64,000 bases of DNA, taken from Legionella donaldsonii (lineage in GTDB: Bacteria > Pseudomonadota > Gammaproteobacteria > Legionellales > Legionellaceae). The notes beneath the pieces were generated by a model. It had not been told where the DNA came from. It saw nothing but the letters and a program-made list of their open reading frames with translations, and made no database searches. The position numbers and the translations under genes were made by a program. Shown here one piece after another: positions 1-8,653 of the stretch (the first letter of the stretch is position 1; each line of letters opens with the position of its first letter). The DNA lies in assembly GCF_900452385.1 (NCBI RefSeq), contig NZ_UGOA01000001.1, forward strand, positions 2,613,501 through 2,677,500, written 5' to 3'.

Positions 1-1
1 T

Positions 2-307
2 AAGATAGTCCAACGTTTACCTGTTCGTATCAAACTTGATGCCAATGAATTAAAAAAACATCCACTTCGTATTGGTTTATCGTTGGAAGTTACCGTTGAT
101 GTTTCTGATCAAAGCGGCCTGTTGGTACCGACTTCATCTGAAGGAGCCCCCCATTACGCAACCGATATATTCAAAAAAGAAGAACGAGGTGTTCAGGAAT
201 TAATTGCTCATATTATCGCCAATAATTTAGATCCCAAACTAAAAGATTATGCACAGACTCCCCTGGCTCTTAAAGAGGTAGCTCTTGGCGAGGGGCCACC
301 TAAATGA
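2..307 (+). CDS. EmrA/HlyD-family membrane fusion protein, C-terminal part (5' truncated by window edge)
   Basis: The frame is open from the left edge, so the gene begins outside the window. The visible 101 residues start KIVQRLPVRIKLD, followed by a stretch ending HPLRIGLSLEVTVDVSD; this is the typical C-terminal beta-barrel/membrane-proximal region of EmrA-type periplasmic adaptors, where VQRLPVRI and LRIGLS are well conserved. Such proteins link an inner-membrane MFS pump to an outer-membrane channel for drug export. The stop codon overlaps the start of the downstream MFS transporter by four bases (ATGA at 304-307), so the two are translationally coupled as in emrAB. The tail beyond SDQSG is longer than in E. 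coli EmrA and carries no motif I recognise. Confidence 0.85.
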   Translation, partial: KIVQRLPVRIKLDANELKKHPLRIGLSLEVTVDVSDQSGLLVPTSSEGAPHYATDIFKKEERGVQELIAHIIANNLDPKLKDYAQTPLALKEVALGEGPPK

Positions 308-1839
308 TCTTATATGTTTTGATTCTCTCATTAGCAATTGTCATTTTTAACCTTACTTTACCAATGATGGCAGGGCTTTATATCGTCAGTGATCTTGGGG
401 GCAATGCTTATTTAGCGCCTTATGGAGTCAGCTTTTTTTGTCTCGGTAACGTATTGGGCGTCCCGTTGGGAAAACCCTGGGTTACGCGTTTGAGTGCGAT
501 GCATCTCTATGTCCTGTGTTTATGCCTCATGATCGTCTTTTCTTGGCAATGCGTTATTGCCAGTAATTATTTTAATTTCATTTTGTTTCGTTTTTTGGAA
601 GGTTTTGCATCTGGACCACTGTTTCTCTTAATTACTATGTCTCTGATCCCTCTCCTGGCTCCAGAAAAAAAAACTGAATTTGTTATGCCACTCGTTTTAA
701 CCTGTTTTGCTATTACCCCGGTACTTGGTGCTTGTTGGGGTGGCTGGGTCGCATTTAACTATCATTGGCAAGCCTTGTTTGTACCCAATATTCCTATCTG
801 CCTTTTTTTAATTGTCTATGTTGGTTATGGCTTTAGAAAATTTCATAGGCCGCCGGAGAAAGTGCTTTTTGATAAGGTGGGTTATTTCTTTTATAGCACT
901 AGTTTATTTTTTATTGGTACAGCCTTAATTCTCGGGCAAGAGCTCGATTGGTTTCGCTCGTCATTAATTACTTTTATGCTCATCGCAGGCGGAATTGGTT
1001 TTCTTTATTTTATTCTACGTAGTCTTTCGTTCCCTCATCCTATCGTTGAGTTCAGGCTATTCAAACACCTCTATTTTTGCTTTGCTTTATTAAATGTTGC
1101 CCTCCTTTTTTCGGCCTATTTTGGTATGGTCATTCTCTTATCCCTATGGTTGAAACTCTACGTCAATTATACCCCGGACTGGATTATTTTATTGATAGGT
1201 ACTATGGCTCTTGGTGCATGGATCCCAATATTTTTAAATTACAAACGCTTTGATGCCCGGATTCCGCTGGCAACAGCTTTACTTTTTTTTGCTATTTCCT
1301 GTTTTTATACAGCGACGTTTAATGTAGAGATTAATTTTGGCAGAATTGCCGTTTCGCGGCTTTTGGCAGGACTTGGACTCGCCCTTTTTTTACCACCGCT
1401 TTTCCGCATGTCTGTAACTATCTATCCTCAAGCTCAGGCCACAGAACGGATCAACGTGTTTCATATTGTACGTCTGCTTGGCAGTGCCTTGGGTGCTAGC
1501 TTATATGTGATTTTATGGCAACGTCGACAAGTATTTTATCATGAACGCTTAGGCAGCCTGCTAACTCCCCTGGCCCCACCTACCCAACAATTTTTTGAAC
1601 GGGCAGAACACTTTCATCTGTCAGGGGAGAAAGCCTTGGCAAAATTAAATGCCCTCCTCGATCGTCAGGCTACTGCTTTAGCCCTAGACGACTGTTTTTA
1701 TTTAATGGGATGGATGATGGTTATTTTACTTCTGCTTGTCATTCTTTCTTTTGTATTTCGTCCCTACCTTCCTTTTGCAAAAGAGAGAAAACGGGAAGAA
1801 AACCCTTCTCTTGGGGCCACGGACACCTCACCCGTTTAA
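304..1839 (+). CDS. EmrB-like MFS drug transporter (DHA2 type)
   Basis: A 511-residue, very hydrophobic protein compatible with the 14 transmembrane helices of the DHA2 drug:proton antiporters. The N-terminal helix with LTLPMMAGLYIVSDLGG corresponds to the EmrB entry helix, where the family usually has ALPTIAGDLG. An acidic residue sits in the charged loop RFLEGFASG, like the R-x-L-x-G motif of helix 4. It is coupled by ATGA overlap to the upstream EmrA-like adaptor, which supports a two-gene efflux unit that would need an outer-membrane channel such as TolC. The substrate cannot be read from the sequence. The C-terminus ends in a short charged, Ser/Thr-rich cytoplasmic tail. Confidence 0.85.
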   Translation: MILYVLILSLAIVIFNLTLPMMAGLYIVSDLGGNAYLAPYGVSFFCLGNVLGVPLGKPWVTRLSAMHLYVLCLCLMIVFSWQCVIASNYFNFILFRFLEGFASGPLFLLITMSLIPLLAPEKKTEFVMPLVLTCFAITPVLGACWGGWVAFNYHWQALFVPNIPICLFLIVYVGYGFRKFHRPPEKVLFDKVGYFFYSTSLFFIGTALILGQELDWFRSSLITFMLIAGGIGFLYFILRSLSFPHPIVEFRLFKHLYFCFALLNVALLFSAYFGMVILLSLWLKLYVNYTPDWIILLIGTMALGAWIPIFLNYKRFDARIPLATALLFFAISCFYTATFNVEINFGRIAVSRLLAGLGLALFLPPLFRMSVTIYPQAQATERINVFHIVRLLGSALGASLYVILWQRRQVFYHERLGSLLTPLAPPTQQFFERAEHFHLSGEKALAKLNALLDRQATALALDDCFYLMGWMMVILLLLVILSFVFRPYLPFAKERKREENPSLGATDTSPV

Positions 1840-1849
1840 CTGCTGATAG

Positions 1850-1912
1850 CCTGATTTTCGAACATCGCAGCCTACATACGAGTAGGTGAGCAGCGAAGCA
1901 CAGAAAATCAGG
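1850..1912. repeat. Long imperfect palindrome between convergent genes
   Basis: The outer arms CCTGATTTTC (1850-1859) and GAAAATCAGG (1903-1912) pair perfectly. Inside, CCTAC/GTAGG (1871-1875/1881-1885) forms a second stem, and partly matching CATCGCAGC and GCAGCGAAGC segments lie between. The element lies between the convergent stops at 1839 and 1949, so it may act as a bidirectional terminator. Its core resembles that of the larger palindrome at 29568-29702, which suggests a dispersed repeat family rather than a one-off terminator. Confidence 0.7.
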
Positions 1913-1948
1913 TTATAAGTGCCAAGATAGTTGAAAGCTCAACTGCCT

Positions 1949-4756
1949 CTAATCGATGGCTGGACCTGCGACAATGATATCAATCACCGGCTCACCGCAG
2001 TTTTTGGCAATTTCGGTACGCATTATTGAGTGAAGACGGATAATTTCGTGCCAATCGTTACCTTTGGGAGAGACGGGTTTGCCAACAACCACTTTGATCT
2101 TTCCTGGTTTGGCCAGTAAATTATTGCCACGTAAAATTGCGCGTGTTCCCTGCAAGGAAACTGGACACAGGGGTGTCGTTGTTTCAGCTGCAATGATAAA
2201 GGCACCTAATTTAAAAGGACGCAATCCGGTAGCGTAGGTAAACGTTCCTTCAGGAAAAATAACAATGGATTGTCCCTGTTGCAGTTCTGCTTCAATCAGG
2301 CTTTTATTTTCCAAACTCTTGGTAAAATCCATTCGATCAACCGTTGGATAATTCAATTTTTTAATAAAACTATTAATGATAGGTACACTTAATAATTCTT
2401 TTTTCGCGACGATTGCAATATTTGTCGGCAAAACCGCCACCAACGCAAGCGCATCGACATAGCTGGCATGATTAGCAATATAAATCACCGAACCCAGATC
2501 GTTTAAGTTGTTTTTTCCTTCGACAGTGACAGGACAGAAAGTGAGTCTAAAAAAGAGACGAGCAAAAAAATGTACCATTTTAGCGGTATTTTGAGATGAA
2601 AAAAGCAGCGAAAGAAACCACATAATGGGCAAAAGAATGACTAGCAAGATAGCTACGTAAAGGCTGTATACTAATCGTCCCAAATAACAAATCCAGCTAT
2701 AAATTTTTTTACCTACACTAATGCAAGCTAATTTTATCAATTGCAACTTGACTGGCAATTGCTGCTTGCTTAATTTGCCCTCGATATAAGCCTGCTTACA
2801 GGCAGAGCGCTGTAGTTTTCCACTTGAGGTTTTGGGGACAGTTCTTGGTGGAACCAAAATGACTATATCAGGCGGTATACCTAATTCCATCGCCATTTTT
2901 TCAATAATTTCCGCGCGAATAGCTTGTTGTTTTGCTTTTACCAACTCATAAATTTCAGCAACTACTACCAGTTTTTCAGTCCCTGTACTTGAGTCACTTA
3001 TACCAAAAGCTACAGTACATCCTTTGCGAATACTGCTTATCTGATTGAGTATTTCCTCGATCTCTTCCGGATAAATATTACGGCCTGCTTTAATAATTAA
3101 GTCTTTTTTACGTCCAGTGATAAACAGTTCTTTATCAGCCAAATAACCTAAATCTCCCGTATCCCACCAGCCATCCCTGAACGCTTTTTGCGTCGCTTGC
3201 GGATTATTATAATAACCCTGCATGGCAGAAGGGCCTTTGAATTGTATATTTCCCACTATCCTTTCAGGTAATTCAGCACTTTTATCATCTACGATACGGA
3301 TGTCATGGTCGGCCAAAACCTCCCCACATCCCACGTATTCGACCGTTTCCTCCCCTTGCGATGCCGGAATTGCCTTATTGTCTTTTTCAAACCATTCACG
3401 TTGAATTTTATCGATTCGTGGCACTCGCTTTTTGCCAGGAAACGTTAAACCTACTGTGGCTTCTGCTAAACCATAGACAGGAGCAAAAGACTCAAGCTTA
3501 AAACCATAGGGAGAAAATTTCTTGGCGAAACGCTCAAGAGTTTTGGGATTGATTGCTTCCGCACCATTAAAAGCGTACTGCCATGAGCTCAGATCCAAGC
3601 CTTCAATTTCATTTGGATTGATCTTTTTAAAGCATAATTCATAGGCAAAATTAGGGCCTCCAGATATTGTTGCGCGATGATAATGTATTGCCCATAACCA
3701 GCGCTCTGGACGGGTCAAAAAGGTAAGGGGGGAGAGAATGGTGACGGGAATACCAAAATAAAGACTACCCAGCCAACTCATCAACCCCATATCATGATAA
3801 AGAGGCAACCAACTCACGCTGACATCGGTTGGCTTGATGCCAATGGCTTTCTCTATGGCTCGAATATTTGCCAACATGTTTCTATGAGTTAAAGTGACCC
3901 CTTTCGGCTCCCCCGTACTACCTGACGTATATTGAATTAAAGTAATATCATCTTGCTCTATAGCAACAGTGGGTAACTTACCAGTCGATGTTTGTAAATT
4001 TTTTACGGTAAGGGCTTTGGTTAAACTGGGTACGAAGGTTTGCAACATGTTGCTGAGAGTTTCCGCGGCAGTAAAAGTCACTAATAAACGAGCTTGTGCG
4101 TTACGTAGAATTCCTGCCTCACGTTTTGCATACTCTTCAATACGATCTGCACGAAAAGGCGGGTAGATAGGAACAGGGATGGCGCCTGCCAGTAAAACAC
4201 CACAAAACGTATAAAAAAATGCATCACTGGTAGGTAACATAATCGCGACGGTTTCACCCGGTTGAATACCGCGTTGGCATAAACCCCTGGCGACGTTCTC
4301 AGCCTCCTTAACCAATTGGCCATATTGAATGATTTGCTCGTTGCCATGCTCATCTTGTAAATAAATATGCGGGCGTTTGGGTTCTTTTTCCGCATAGGTA
4401 TAAAGCACCTCATAAAGTGATGAAGTGGTAGTCAAGTCAAGGGGTTTTGATTCAAGTACAGGTGAAAATTGCTGATTTTTAGTTCGCAATAAAGTATTAA
4501 CACTGCCCTCTTTAACCATTTTGATTAAATCACGAAGTGTCACTGCCTCCACCATTGCATTGTCAGGTAAATGAACAAAAAAGGCTTGTTCTATACGATG
4601 GAAAAGTTCTACTTTCCCCAGGCTGTCAATACCTAACTCGCGCTCTAAAGAAGCATCCAACGTAATAGCCTGTAATGCACGATCGGCCTGGAGCTCACTC
4701 AAGAACCCGCGAGTAATAGTCAATAATTGCAGCTCAATTCCCTTATTTGCATTCAT
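1949..4756 (-). CDS. ACP / fatty acyl-AMP ligase / PlsC-type acyltransferase fusion
   Basis: A 935-residue multidomain protein. Residues 1-85 are an acyl carrier protein domain with the phosphopantetheine serine in GIDSLGKVEL (Ser45). Residues about 115-680 are an adenylate-forming ligase: the phosphate-binding loop YTSGSTGEPKG near residue 285, a YGLAEATVG motif, a WWDTGDLGYL motif and a C-terminal PKTSSGKLQR lysine motif. Two hydrophobic segments follow around residues 695-740, then a PlsC-like acyltransferase with NHASYVD (H-x4-D, near 761) and FPEGTF (near 833). It could activate a free fatty acid, load it on its own ACP and transfer it to a lysophospholipid or glycolipid at the membrane. 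The acceptor is unknown. It is transcribed alone. Confidence 0.85.
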   Translation of the reverse strand: MNANKGIELQLLTITRGFLSELQADRALQAITLDASLERELGIDSLGKVELFHRIEQAFFVHLPDNAMVEAVTLRDLIKMVKEGSVNTLLRTKNQQFSPVLESKPLDLTTTSSLYEVLYTYAEKEPKRPHIYLQDEHGNEQIIQYGQLVKEAENVARGLCQRGIQPGETVAIMLPTSDAFFYTFCGVLLAGAIPVPIYPPFRADRIEEYAKREAGILRNAQARLLVTFTAAETLSNMLQTFVPSLTKALTVKNLQTSTGKLPTVAIEQDDITLIQYTSGSTGEPKGVTLTHRNMLANIRAIEKAIGIKPTDVSVSWLPLYHDMGLMSWLGSLYFGIPVTILSPLTFLTRPERWLWAIHYHRATISGGPNFAYELCFKKINPNEIEGLDLSSWQYAFNGAEAINPKTLERFAKKFSPYGFKLESFAPVYGLAEATVGLTFPGKKRVPRIDKIQREWFEKDNKAIPASQGEETVEYVGCGEVLADHDIRIVDDKSAELPERIVGNIQFKGPSAMQGYYNNPQATQKAFRDGWWDTGDLGYLADKELFITGRKKDLIIKAGRNIYPEEIEEILNQISSIRKGCTVAFGISDSSTGTEKLVVVAEIYELVKAKQQAIRAEIIEKMAMELGIPPDIVILVPPRTVPKTSSGKLQRSACKQAYIEGKLSKQQLPVKLQLIKLACISVGKKIYSWICYLGRLVYSLYVAILLVILLPIMWFLSLLFSSQNTAKMVHFFARLFFRLTFCPVTVEGKNNLNDLGSVIYIANHASYVDALALVAVLPTNIAIVAKKELLSVPIINSFIKKLNYPTVDRMDFTKSLENKSLIEAELQQGQSIVIFPEGTFTYATGLRPFKLGAFIIAAETTTPLCPVSLQGTRAILRGNNLLAKPGKIKVVVGKPVSPKGNDWHEIIRLHSIMRTEIAKNCGEPVIDIIVAGPAID

Positions 4757-4961
4757 GAAATTTACCAGCGCCCTTAGCTACCCTTAAAACTCTCTATTTT
4801 TCAGATAATAATCCACGTCAAAGAGATTTTGCCCTTTGTTTGAGTATAGTTGACTACTATTCATTTCATTATCAAAGAGTCACGACAGGGTCTAAAATAG
4901 AAATAGAGCCAAGTACCAGTTATTCCATCTGGTTAAAATAAAAGAATAGGGAAGACGCATC

Positions 4962-5408
4962 ATGATATACAAAAAGATTATGGTGGCCATTGATGGCAGC
5001 GATTCCTCCACGCTAGCCTTGCAGGAAGCAATTAAACTAGCTGCTCACGCCAAAGCTCAGCTGCGCCTTGTTCATGTAATTGATGAGAATATCGTTAATT
5101 ACACAGAGGGTTATATTGATTTTGACACCTTAGCTGCAGCTTACAAACGGCAAGGACAAAAAATTCTAGATCAGGCCAACGCTTTAGTGCGTAAGGCCAA
5201 GATCAAATGTGATAATTGCCTCATCGAACTAAAGCTTGAGGGACGCCTTGCAGAGAAAATTGTAGCAGAGGCTGAGCGTTGGCCTGCTGACTTGCTTGTT
5301 ATTGGGACTCATGGTCGTCGTGGCTTTAGTCATTTATTTTTAGGTAGTGTCGCAGAAAGTGTGATTCGTATTGCCGCCTCGCCTGTTTTACTTATCCGCA
5401 GTCAATAA
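4962..5408 (+). CDS. Universal stress protein, UspA family
   Basis: A 148-residue single-domain Usp protein. It opens with the usual beta strand KIMVAIDGSDSS, where the Asp contacts nucleotide, and ends with the ATP-binding signature G-x2-G-x9-G-S/T, seen as GTHGRRGFSHLFLGSVAES, followed by the terminal strand PVLLIRSQ. This places it in the ATP-binding Usp subgroup. Such small cytoplasmic dimers accumulate in stress or stationary phase; the exact role is not known. It is flanked by the divergently read fusion gene at 1949-4756 and stands alone. A GGGAAGA ribosome-binding stretch lies just upstream of the ATG. Confidence 0.9.
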   Translation: MIYKKIMVAIDGSDSSTLALQEAIKLAAHAKAQLRLVHVIDENIVNYTEGYIDFDTLAAAYKRQGQKILDQANALVRKAKIKCDNCLIELKLEGRLAEKIVAEAERWPADLLVIGTHGRRGFSHLFLGSVAESVIRIAASPVLLIRSQ

Positions 5409-5592
5409 GATCCTTGGCTGCAGACGCCCATGAACTTATCAAGACCTAAAGGATTAAAACCATTCGTTAGCGAATTACAAGCTAAACGTCCAAACCGGTG
5501 CGATGGCTCTACCACTATCAAACATGATCTCTTATCTTAAAGACCGACTGGCTAGAATAAAACTATTATTTTGTCGATACTAAAGCAGGATT

Positions 5593-5617
5593 TTCTTCAT
5601 GGTTGATTCATGAAGAA
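5593..5617. promoter_or_regulatory. Inverted repeat upstream of the outer-membrane protein gene
   Basis: TTCTTCATG (5593-5601) and CATGAAGAA (5609-5617) are perfect 9-base arms around a 7-base loop, about 70 bases before the ATG at 5689. No T-run follows on the plus strand, so it looks more like an operator or a 5'-leader hairpin than an intrinsic terminator for uspA. The rest of 5409-5688 holds no gene that I can support. Confidence 0.45.
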
Positions 5618-5688
5618 GAGGATCATCCCTTGCAACCCCCTCTATTCGGATTATACTCATTGACTCATTTTTAATTAATGGAAAAACA

Positions 5689-6351
5689 ATGTTACGGAAA
5701 ACCATCTTTGCTTTTATTTTATTGCCTTTATCATGCTGGAGCGCAGGGTTTTATGCAGGTGCTGGTGCTGGACCCGATATCATCGATTTTAAAGAATATG
5801 CCTTTGTTAAATCCCAAAATACGCCCCCCAATTTTGATGTCTTGGATAAAACCCATAAAACTGGCAAAGGGGTTTTTGGCTCCTTATTTGCAGGCCATGC
5901 CTGGCAGCATGGACGCTGGTATATAGCGGCTGAAGCCAATATTAACGTCAGTACGGTTGAATTTGATTCTGCAAATAATGAATATGTTAATAGCAATATT
6001 ACTGATACAACCTTTGAAATGCCCTATAGCTATGGTTTAAGTGGCTTACCGGGATTCTTCATTGGCGAGAGCATTCTCTTTTATGGCCGTGTGGGTTACA
6101 CCAATGGGCGCTTTAAAATTACAACCAGAGATAATTCTTTGGCCAGTATTCGTAGAAATCTGGGTGGTTTTCGTGCCGGCTTAGGAATGAACCAAAAAAT
6201 TAATGAACACCTCGCGGTAAGAATGGAGTACTCGTACCTTCGCTATAAAAAGTTAACATTTGCTGTACTTGATAATGAGACATTAAAAACAACGACCATT
6301 ACTCCTACAGGGAATCAAGTCGAATTCGGTTTAATCTATAATTTTGGTTAG
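5689..6351 (+). CDS. Outer-membrane beta-barrel protein (OmpA/OprF-barrel-like)
   Basis: A 220-residue protein with a signal peptide (MLRKTIFAFILLPLSCWSA) followed by alternating polar/aromatic strands. FYAGAGAGPDI at the start of the mature protein and the C-terminal strand ending QVEFGLIYNFG are typical of small 8-stranded outer-membrane barrels; a terminal aromatic-x-Phe signature is what the BAM machine recognises, although here the last residue is Gly rather than Phe. YGRVGYTNGRFKI and LAVRMEYSYLRY look like barrel strands. It lacks a peptidoglycan-binding OmpA domain. Barrels of this type are abundant surface proteins in Legionella; no specific role can be assigned. Confidence 0.8.
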   Translation: MLRKTIFAFILLPLSCWSAGFYAGAGAGPDIIDFKEYAFVKSQNTPPNFDVLDKTHKTGKGVFGSLFAGHAWQHGRWYIAAEANINVSTVEFDSANNEYVNSNITDTTFEMPYSYGLSGLPGFFIGESILFYGRVGYTNGRFKITTRDNSLASIRRNLGGFRAGLGMNQKINEHLAVRMEYSYLRYKKLTFAVLDNETLKTTTITPTGNQVEFGLIYNFG

Positions 6352-6360
6352 CGAAACAAC

Positions 6361-6906
6361 TTACAAATCACCCAGTTTGAACTGGGTGATGTCCATCACT
6401 GGAGATGTTCCATAAAAGCAGCACAAGGCATTGCGAAACAAAGCGGCACGTCTGGGCAATCCCTGTCTGCAATAGGTAGCGACCTGTTCATACACAGCCT
6501 GCTTAAAAACATGGGTATCTGCTTCATCACCATTAAGATTATCGATACTGACTCGAAAGCGGTGCCCTGCTGCAACAGAAAGTATCCATTCCATCGCCTG
6601 AGGCTTTACCTCCACCGATTGAAATAGTGCTTGCTGTTCTGCTGTGCGCCCATCCGGCAAATACCAATAACCGAAATCAACCTGCTTTCTACGCGCTTTG
6701 CCAGCAATAAACCAATGCGCACATTCATGCAGAGCACTGCTAAAAAAACCATGCGCAAAAAAAATAGCATGGTAAGAACGTTGCTCATCAGCTGGCAGAT
6801 AAATAGGCTCTTCATCACCTTTAACCAGTTGGGTATTATATTTTTCCGAAAAACAAGTATTAAAAATGGTAATTAAATCTTGATAATGATGCACTTTACT
6901 ATTCAT
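6361..6906 (-). CDS. epmC: Elongation factor P hydroxylase EpmC (YfcM family)
   Basis: From the Met at 6906 the protein is 181 residues, the usual length of EpmC, and begins MNSKVHHYQDLITIFNTCF like E. coli YfcM. The frame is open to an earlier ATG at 6972, which would add 22 residues with no family counterpart. Recognisable blocks are KGDEEPIYLPADEQ, the metal-site motif HECAH and FGYWYLPDGR. In E. coli this non-haem iron enzyme hydroxylates the beta-lysylated lysine of EF-P as the last step of its modification. The partner enzymes EpmA/EpmB are not in this window. The gene is convergent with the barrel gene, nine bases apart. Confidence 0.85.
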   Translation of the reverse strand: MNSKVHHYQDLITIFNTCFSEKYNTQLVKGDEEPIYLPADEQRSYHAIFFAHGFFSSALHECAHWFIAGKARRKQVDFGYWYLPDGRTAEQQALFQSVEVKPQAMEWILSVAAGHRFRVSIDNLNGDEADTHVFKQAVYEQVATYCRQGLPRRAALFRNALCCFYGTSPVMDITQFKLGDL

Positions 6907-7035
6907 AGAGGTGAAATCGGCCTTTTTAATGCTATTGGGTTCTACTAGAAAAGAAGCCTTCATGTCAACCATGAATTGTTATTGGCAAAAAAAACATTAT
7001 AATGCCGTTTCGTTCATTATTACGATGAAAATAAC

Positions 7036-7932
7036 ATGGCATCAGTATTAGAATTGGCATTAAGCTATTTTGGAAGAACACAACCCGTTTCTACACCCAT
7101 TCCTAGTCTAGCAATTGATAATCCGCTTAATCAGCAACAAATAGCTTCAATACAGTATTTTACTATTGGAGAACAGGCACAAGCATCGGACGGTGTGCTT
7201 GCAGTTCATCGAGTTCAGTCTTTTGATCTAAATAAACATGCCAACTTCATTAAAGGGTGCACCACGTTATTGCAACACAAATCAAAAGCACTCAAGGAAC
7301 TTGATCAAACCATTATGGCTAGTATTGTTCTTGGTGTAGTCGCCTCCAGTTTGTCCTTTCTTCCTCTAGTTGGCTATTTAAGTTGGGCAGGCTGGGGCTC
7401 AGCAATGTACCACTTAAGCCAACGCTCTCTTGCCTATGCTGAATATCAAGAAGCATTAAAACTTACAGTAGCTTGCTGCAATTGGAGTCTCGGCCCACAA
7501 GAAGAGCGCGTAGATACTAAAGAAGCGTTACAAACCAGTCCCATCATTCGTAATATGATGGCTACTCTTTACCCGGTTCTTACAGGTATACAAATAAGAC
7601 ACTTGGTTGCAAATGATATTGAAGAAGGCTACATCTTGGAACTCAACCAACATGAGAGTAGTTATAAAGTACCTTCTCTAACCGTATTTTCCCCCTCCCG
7701 CGAAGCATCCTCTTCTCGTGAGGAAAACATCGCTTTAAGTAAAAAAAGCGCTGAATTTAATCGCTGTATATATGGTTTTAACAAAGGTTCAGCAATGGAT
7801 TTCGTCGATGCTTTTGTGTCGTTCCTGCCTGATTTATATAACCTGGCTTGCTATGGTTGCAAACAAGCTCAACGCAAGTGGCAAGAATATACTGCTACTC
7901 CCAGCAGTTCAGAGAGTTCAGCTAGGGTCTAA
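7036..7932 (+). CDS. Orphan protein with a central hydrophobic hairpin
   Basis: I do not recognise a family for this 298-residue protein. A polar N-terminal region is followed by a charged helix (residues about 75-95) and a strongly hydrophobic stretch around residues 96-125 (SIVLGVVASSLSFLPLVGYL), which could be one or two membrane segments, then a mostly helical C-terminal half with a Ser-rich linker (SREASSSREE). There is no signal peptide. It is a single transcription unit that ends in a strong hairpin at 7945. The size, lack of homology and internal hydrophobic hairpin fit many Legionella effector or orphan proteins, but nothing proves secretion. Confidence 0.7.
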   Translation: MASVLELALSYFGRTQPVSTPIPSLAIDNPLNQQQIASIQYFTIGEQAQASDGVLAVHRVQSFDLNKHANFIKGCTTLLQHKSKALKELDQTIMASIVLGVVASSLSFLPLVGYLSWAGWGSAMYHLSQRSLAYAEYQEALKLTVACCNWSLGPQEERVDTKEALQTSPIIRNMMATLYPVLTGIQIRHLVANDIEEGYILELNQHESSYKVPSLTVFSPSREASSSREENIALSKKSAEFNRCIYGFNKGSAMDFVDAFVSFLPDLYNLACYGCKQAQRKWQEYTATPSSSESSARV

Positions 7933-7944
7933 TGATCAAAGGAG

Positions 7945-7969
7945 AGACACCTTCTGCTAGAAGGTGTCT
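7945..7969 (+). terminator. Hairpin terminator after the orphan at 7036
   Basis: AGACACCTTCT (7945-7955) and AGAAGGTGTCT (7959-7969) form a perfect 11-bp stem with a 3-base loop, 13 bases after the stop codon, followed by a pyrimidine-rich stretch. Confidence 0.75.
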
Positions 7970-8077
7970 TCTGGTCTTTCAAGACATCATCAAATTAATT
8001 CTCAAAACCGAAAAATTCCACCTGCCTTCTTAAACAGCTGCTATCTTTTAATTAGGCCTACTCCGTTAGGAAAATGG

Positions 8078-8575
8078 ATGAGAATCTCGGTTTTGCATCA
8101 TACAGGACTCTTGTTGCTTAGCTTGGTAACTCACGCAGTCTCGGCGCAAACGACCTTGATTAGCAATTACAGCCAACTGGTCACAGCCTTGGAGCGTGGT
8201 GATGATGTTAAGGCTATTCTCCATTTTGATAAATGCCATCTCGATCCCAATTCAGCTGCCGCCCACATTCTTCCTAAATTAAAAGGAGCCAGTACTCGAT
8301 TTAATTTTAATGAGTACACTCACTATAAATTACAAATAGATGATCAAGAAAAGGATATTATTGTCACCTCAATCACTATGCTGATAGAGCACCCCCATGG
8401 CGAGTTTTGGAACAATTATGCTCGCCTGCGTATATTTGAAGACAATTCAGCAGAACTCCATATCGCCTATTACGATCCGCTCACCGATGAAAAACAGTTG
8501 GGTATGGATTGGAGTTGCCATTTAAGTAATGGGAAAGATGGGAACGGGATTATGATATTTGACGCGAGCAATTAA
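8078..8575 (+). CDS. VirK-like secreted protein
   Basis: The frame is open from 7964, but the ATG at 8078 gives a clean signal peptide (MRISVLHHTGLLLLSLVTHAVSA) and a protein of 165 residues, while the longer version would start inside the upstream terminator. The mature part begins with NYSQLVTALERGDDVKAIL and DKC, the pattern of VirK-family periplasmic proteins (loading region plus conserved Cys), and ends LGMDWSCHLS. VirK proteins are small exported proteins named for a virulence-plasmid locus; their biochemical role is poorly defined. It stands alone between two terminator-like hairpins. Confidence 0.65.
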   Translation: MRISVLHHTGLLLLSLVTHAVSAQTTLISNYSQLVTALERGDDVKAILHFDKCHLDPNSAAAHILPKLKGASTRFNFNEYTHYKLQIDDQEKDIIVTSITMLIEHPHGEFWNNYARLRIFEDNSAELHIAYYDPLTDEKQLGMDWSCHLSNGKDGNGIMIFDASN

Positions 8576-8653
8576 TCGAGTCATCGACAATTCTTGTGTT
8601 TTACCCTGATATCCATTATGTTTTTTTAAATTAGAATTTTTAGGGATAAAAAT

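Noticed and set aside
4081-4413. Minus-strand 110-codon frame within the ACP/ligase fusion
   Set aside because: A shadow in another frame of a conserved adenylation domain.
7964-8077. N-terminal extension of the VirK-like protein
   Set aside because: The extension begins within the terminator stem of the previous gene and would bury the signal peptide.
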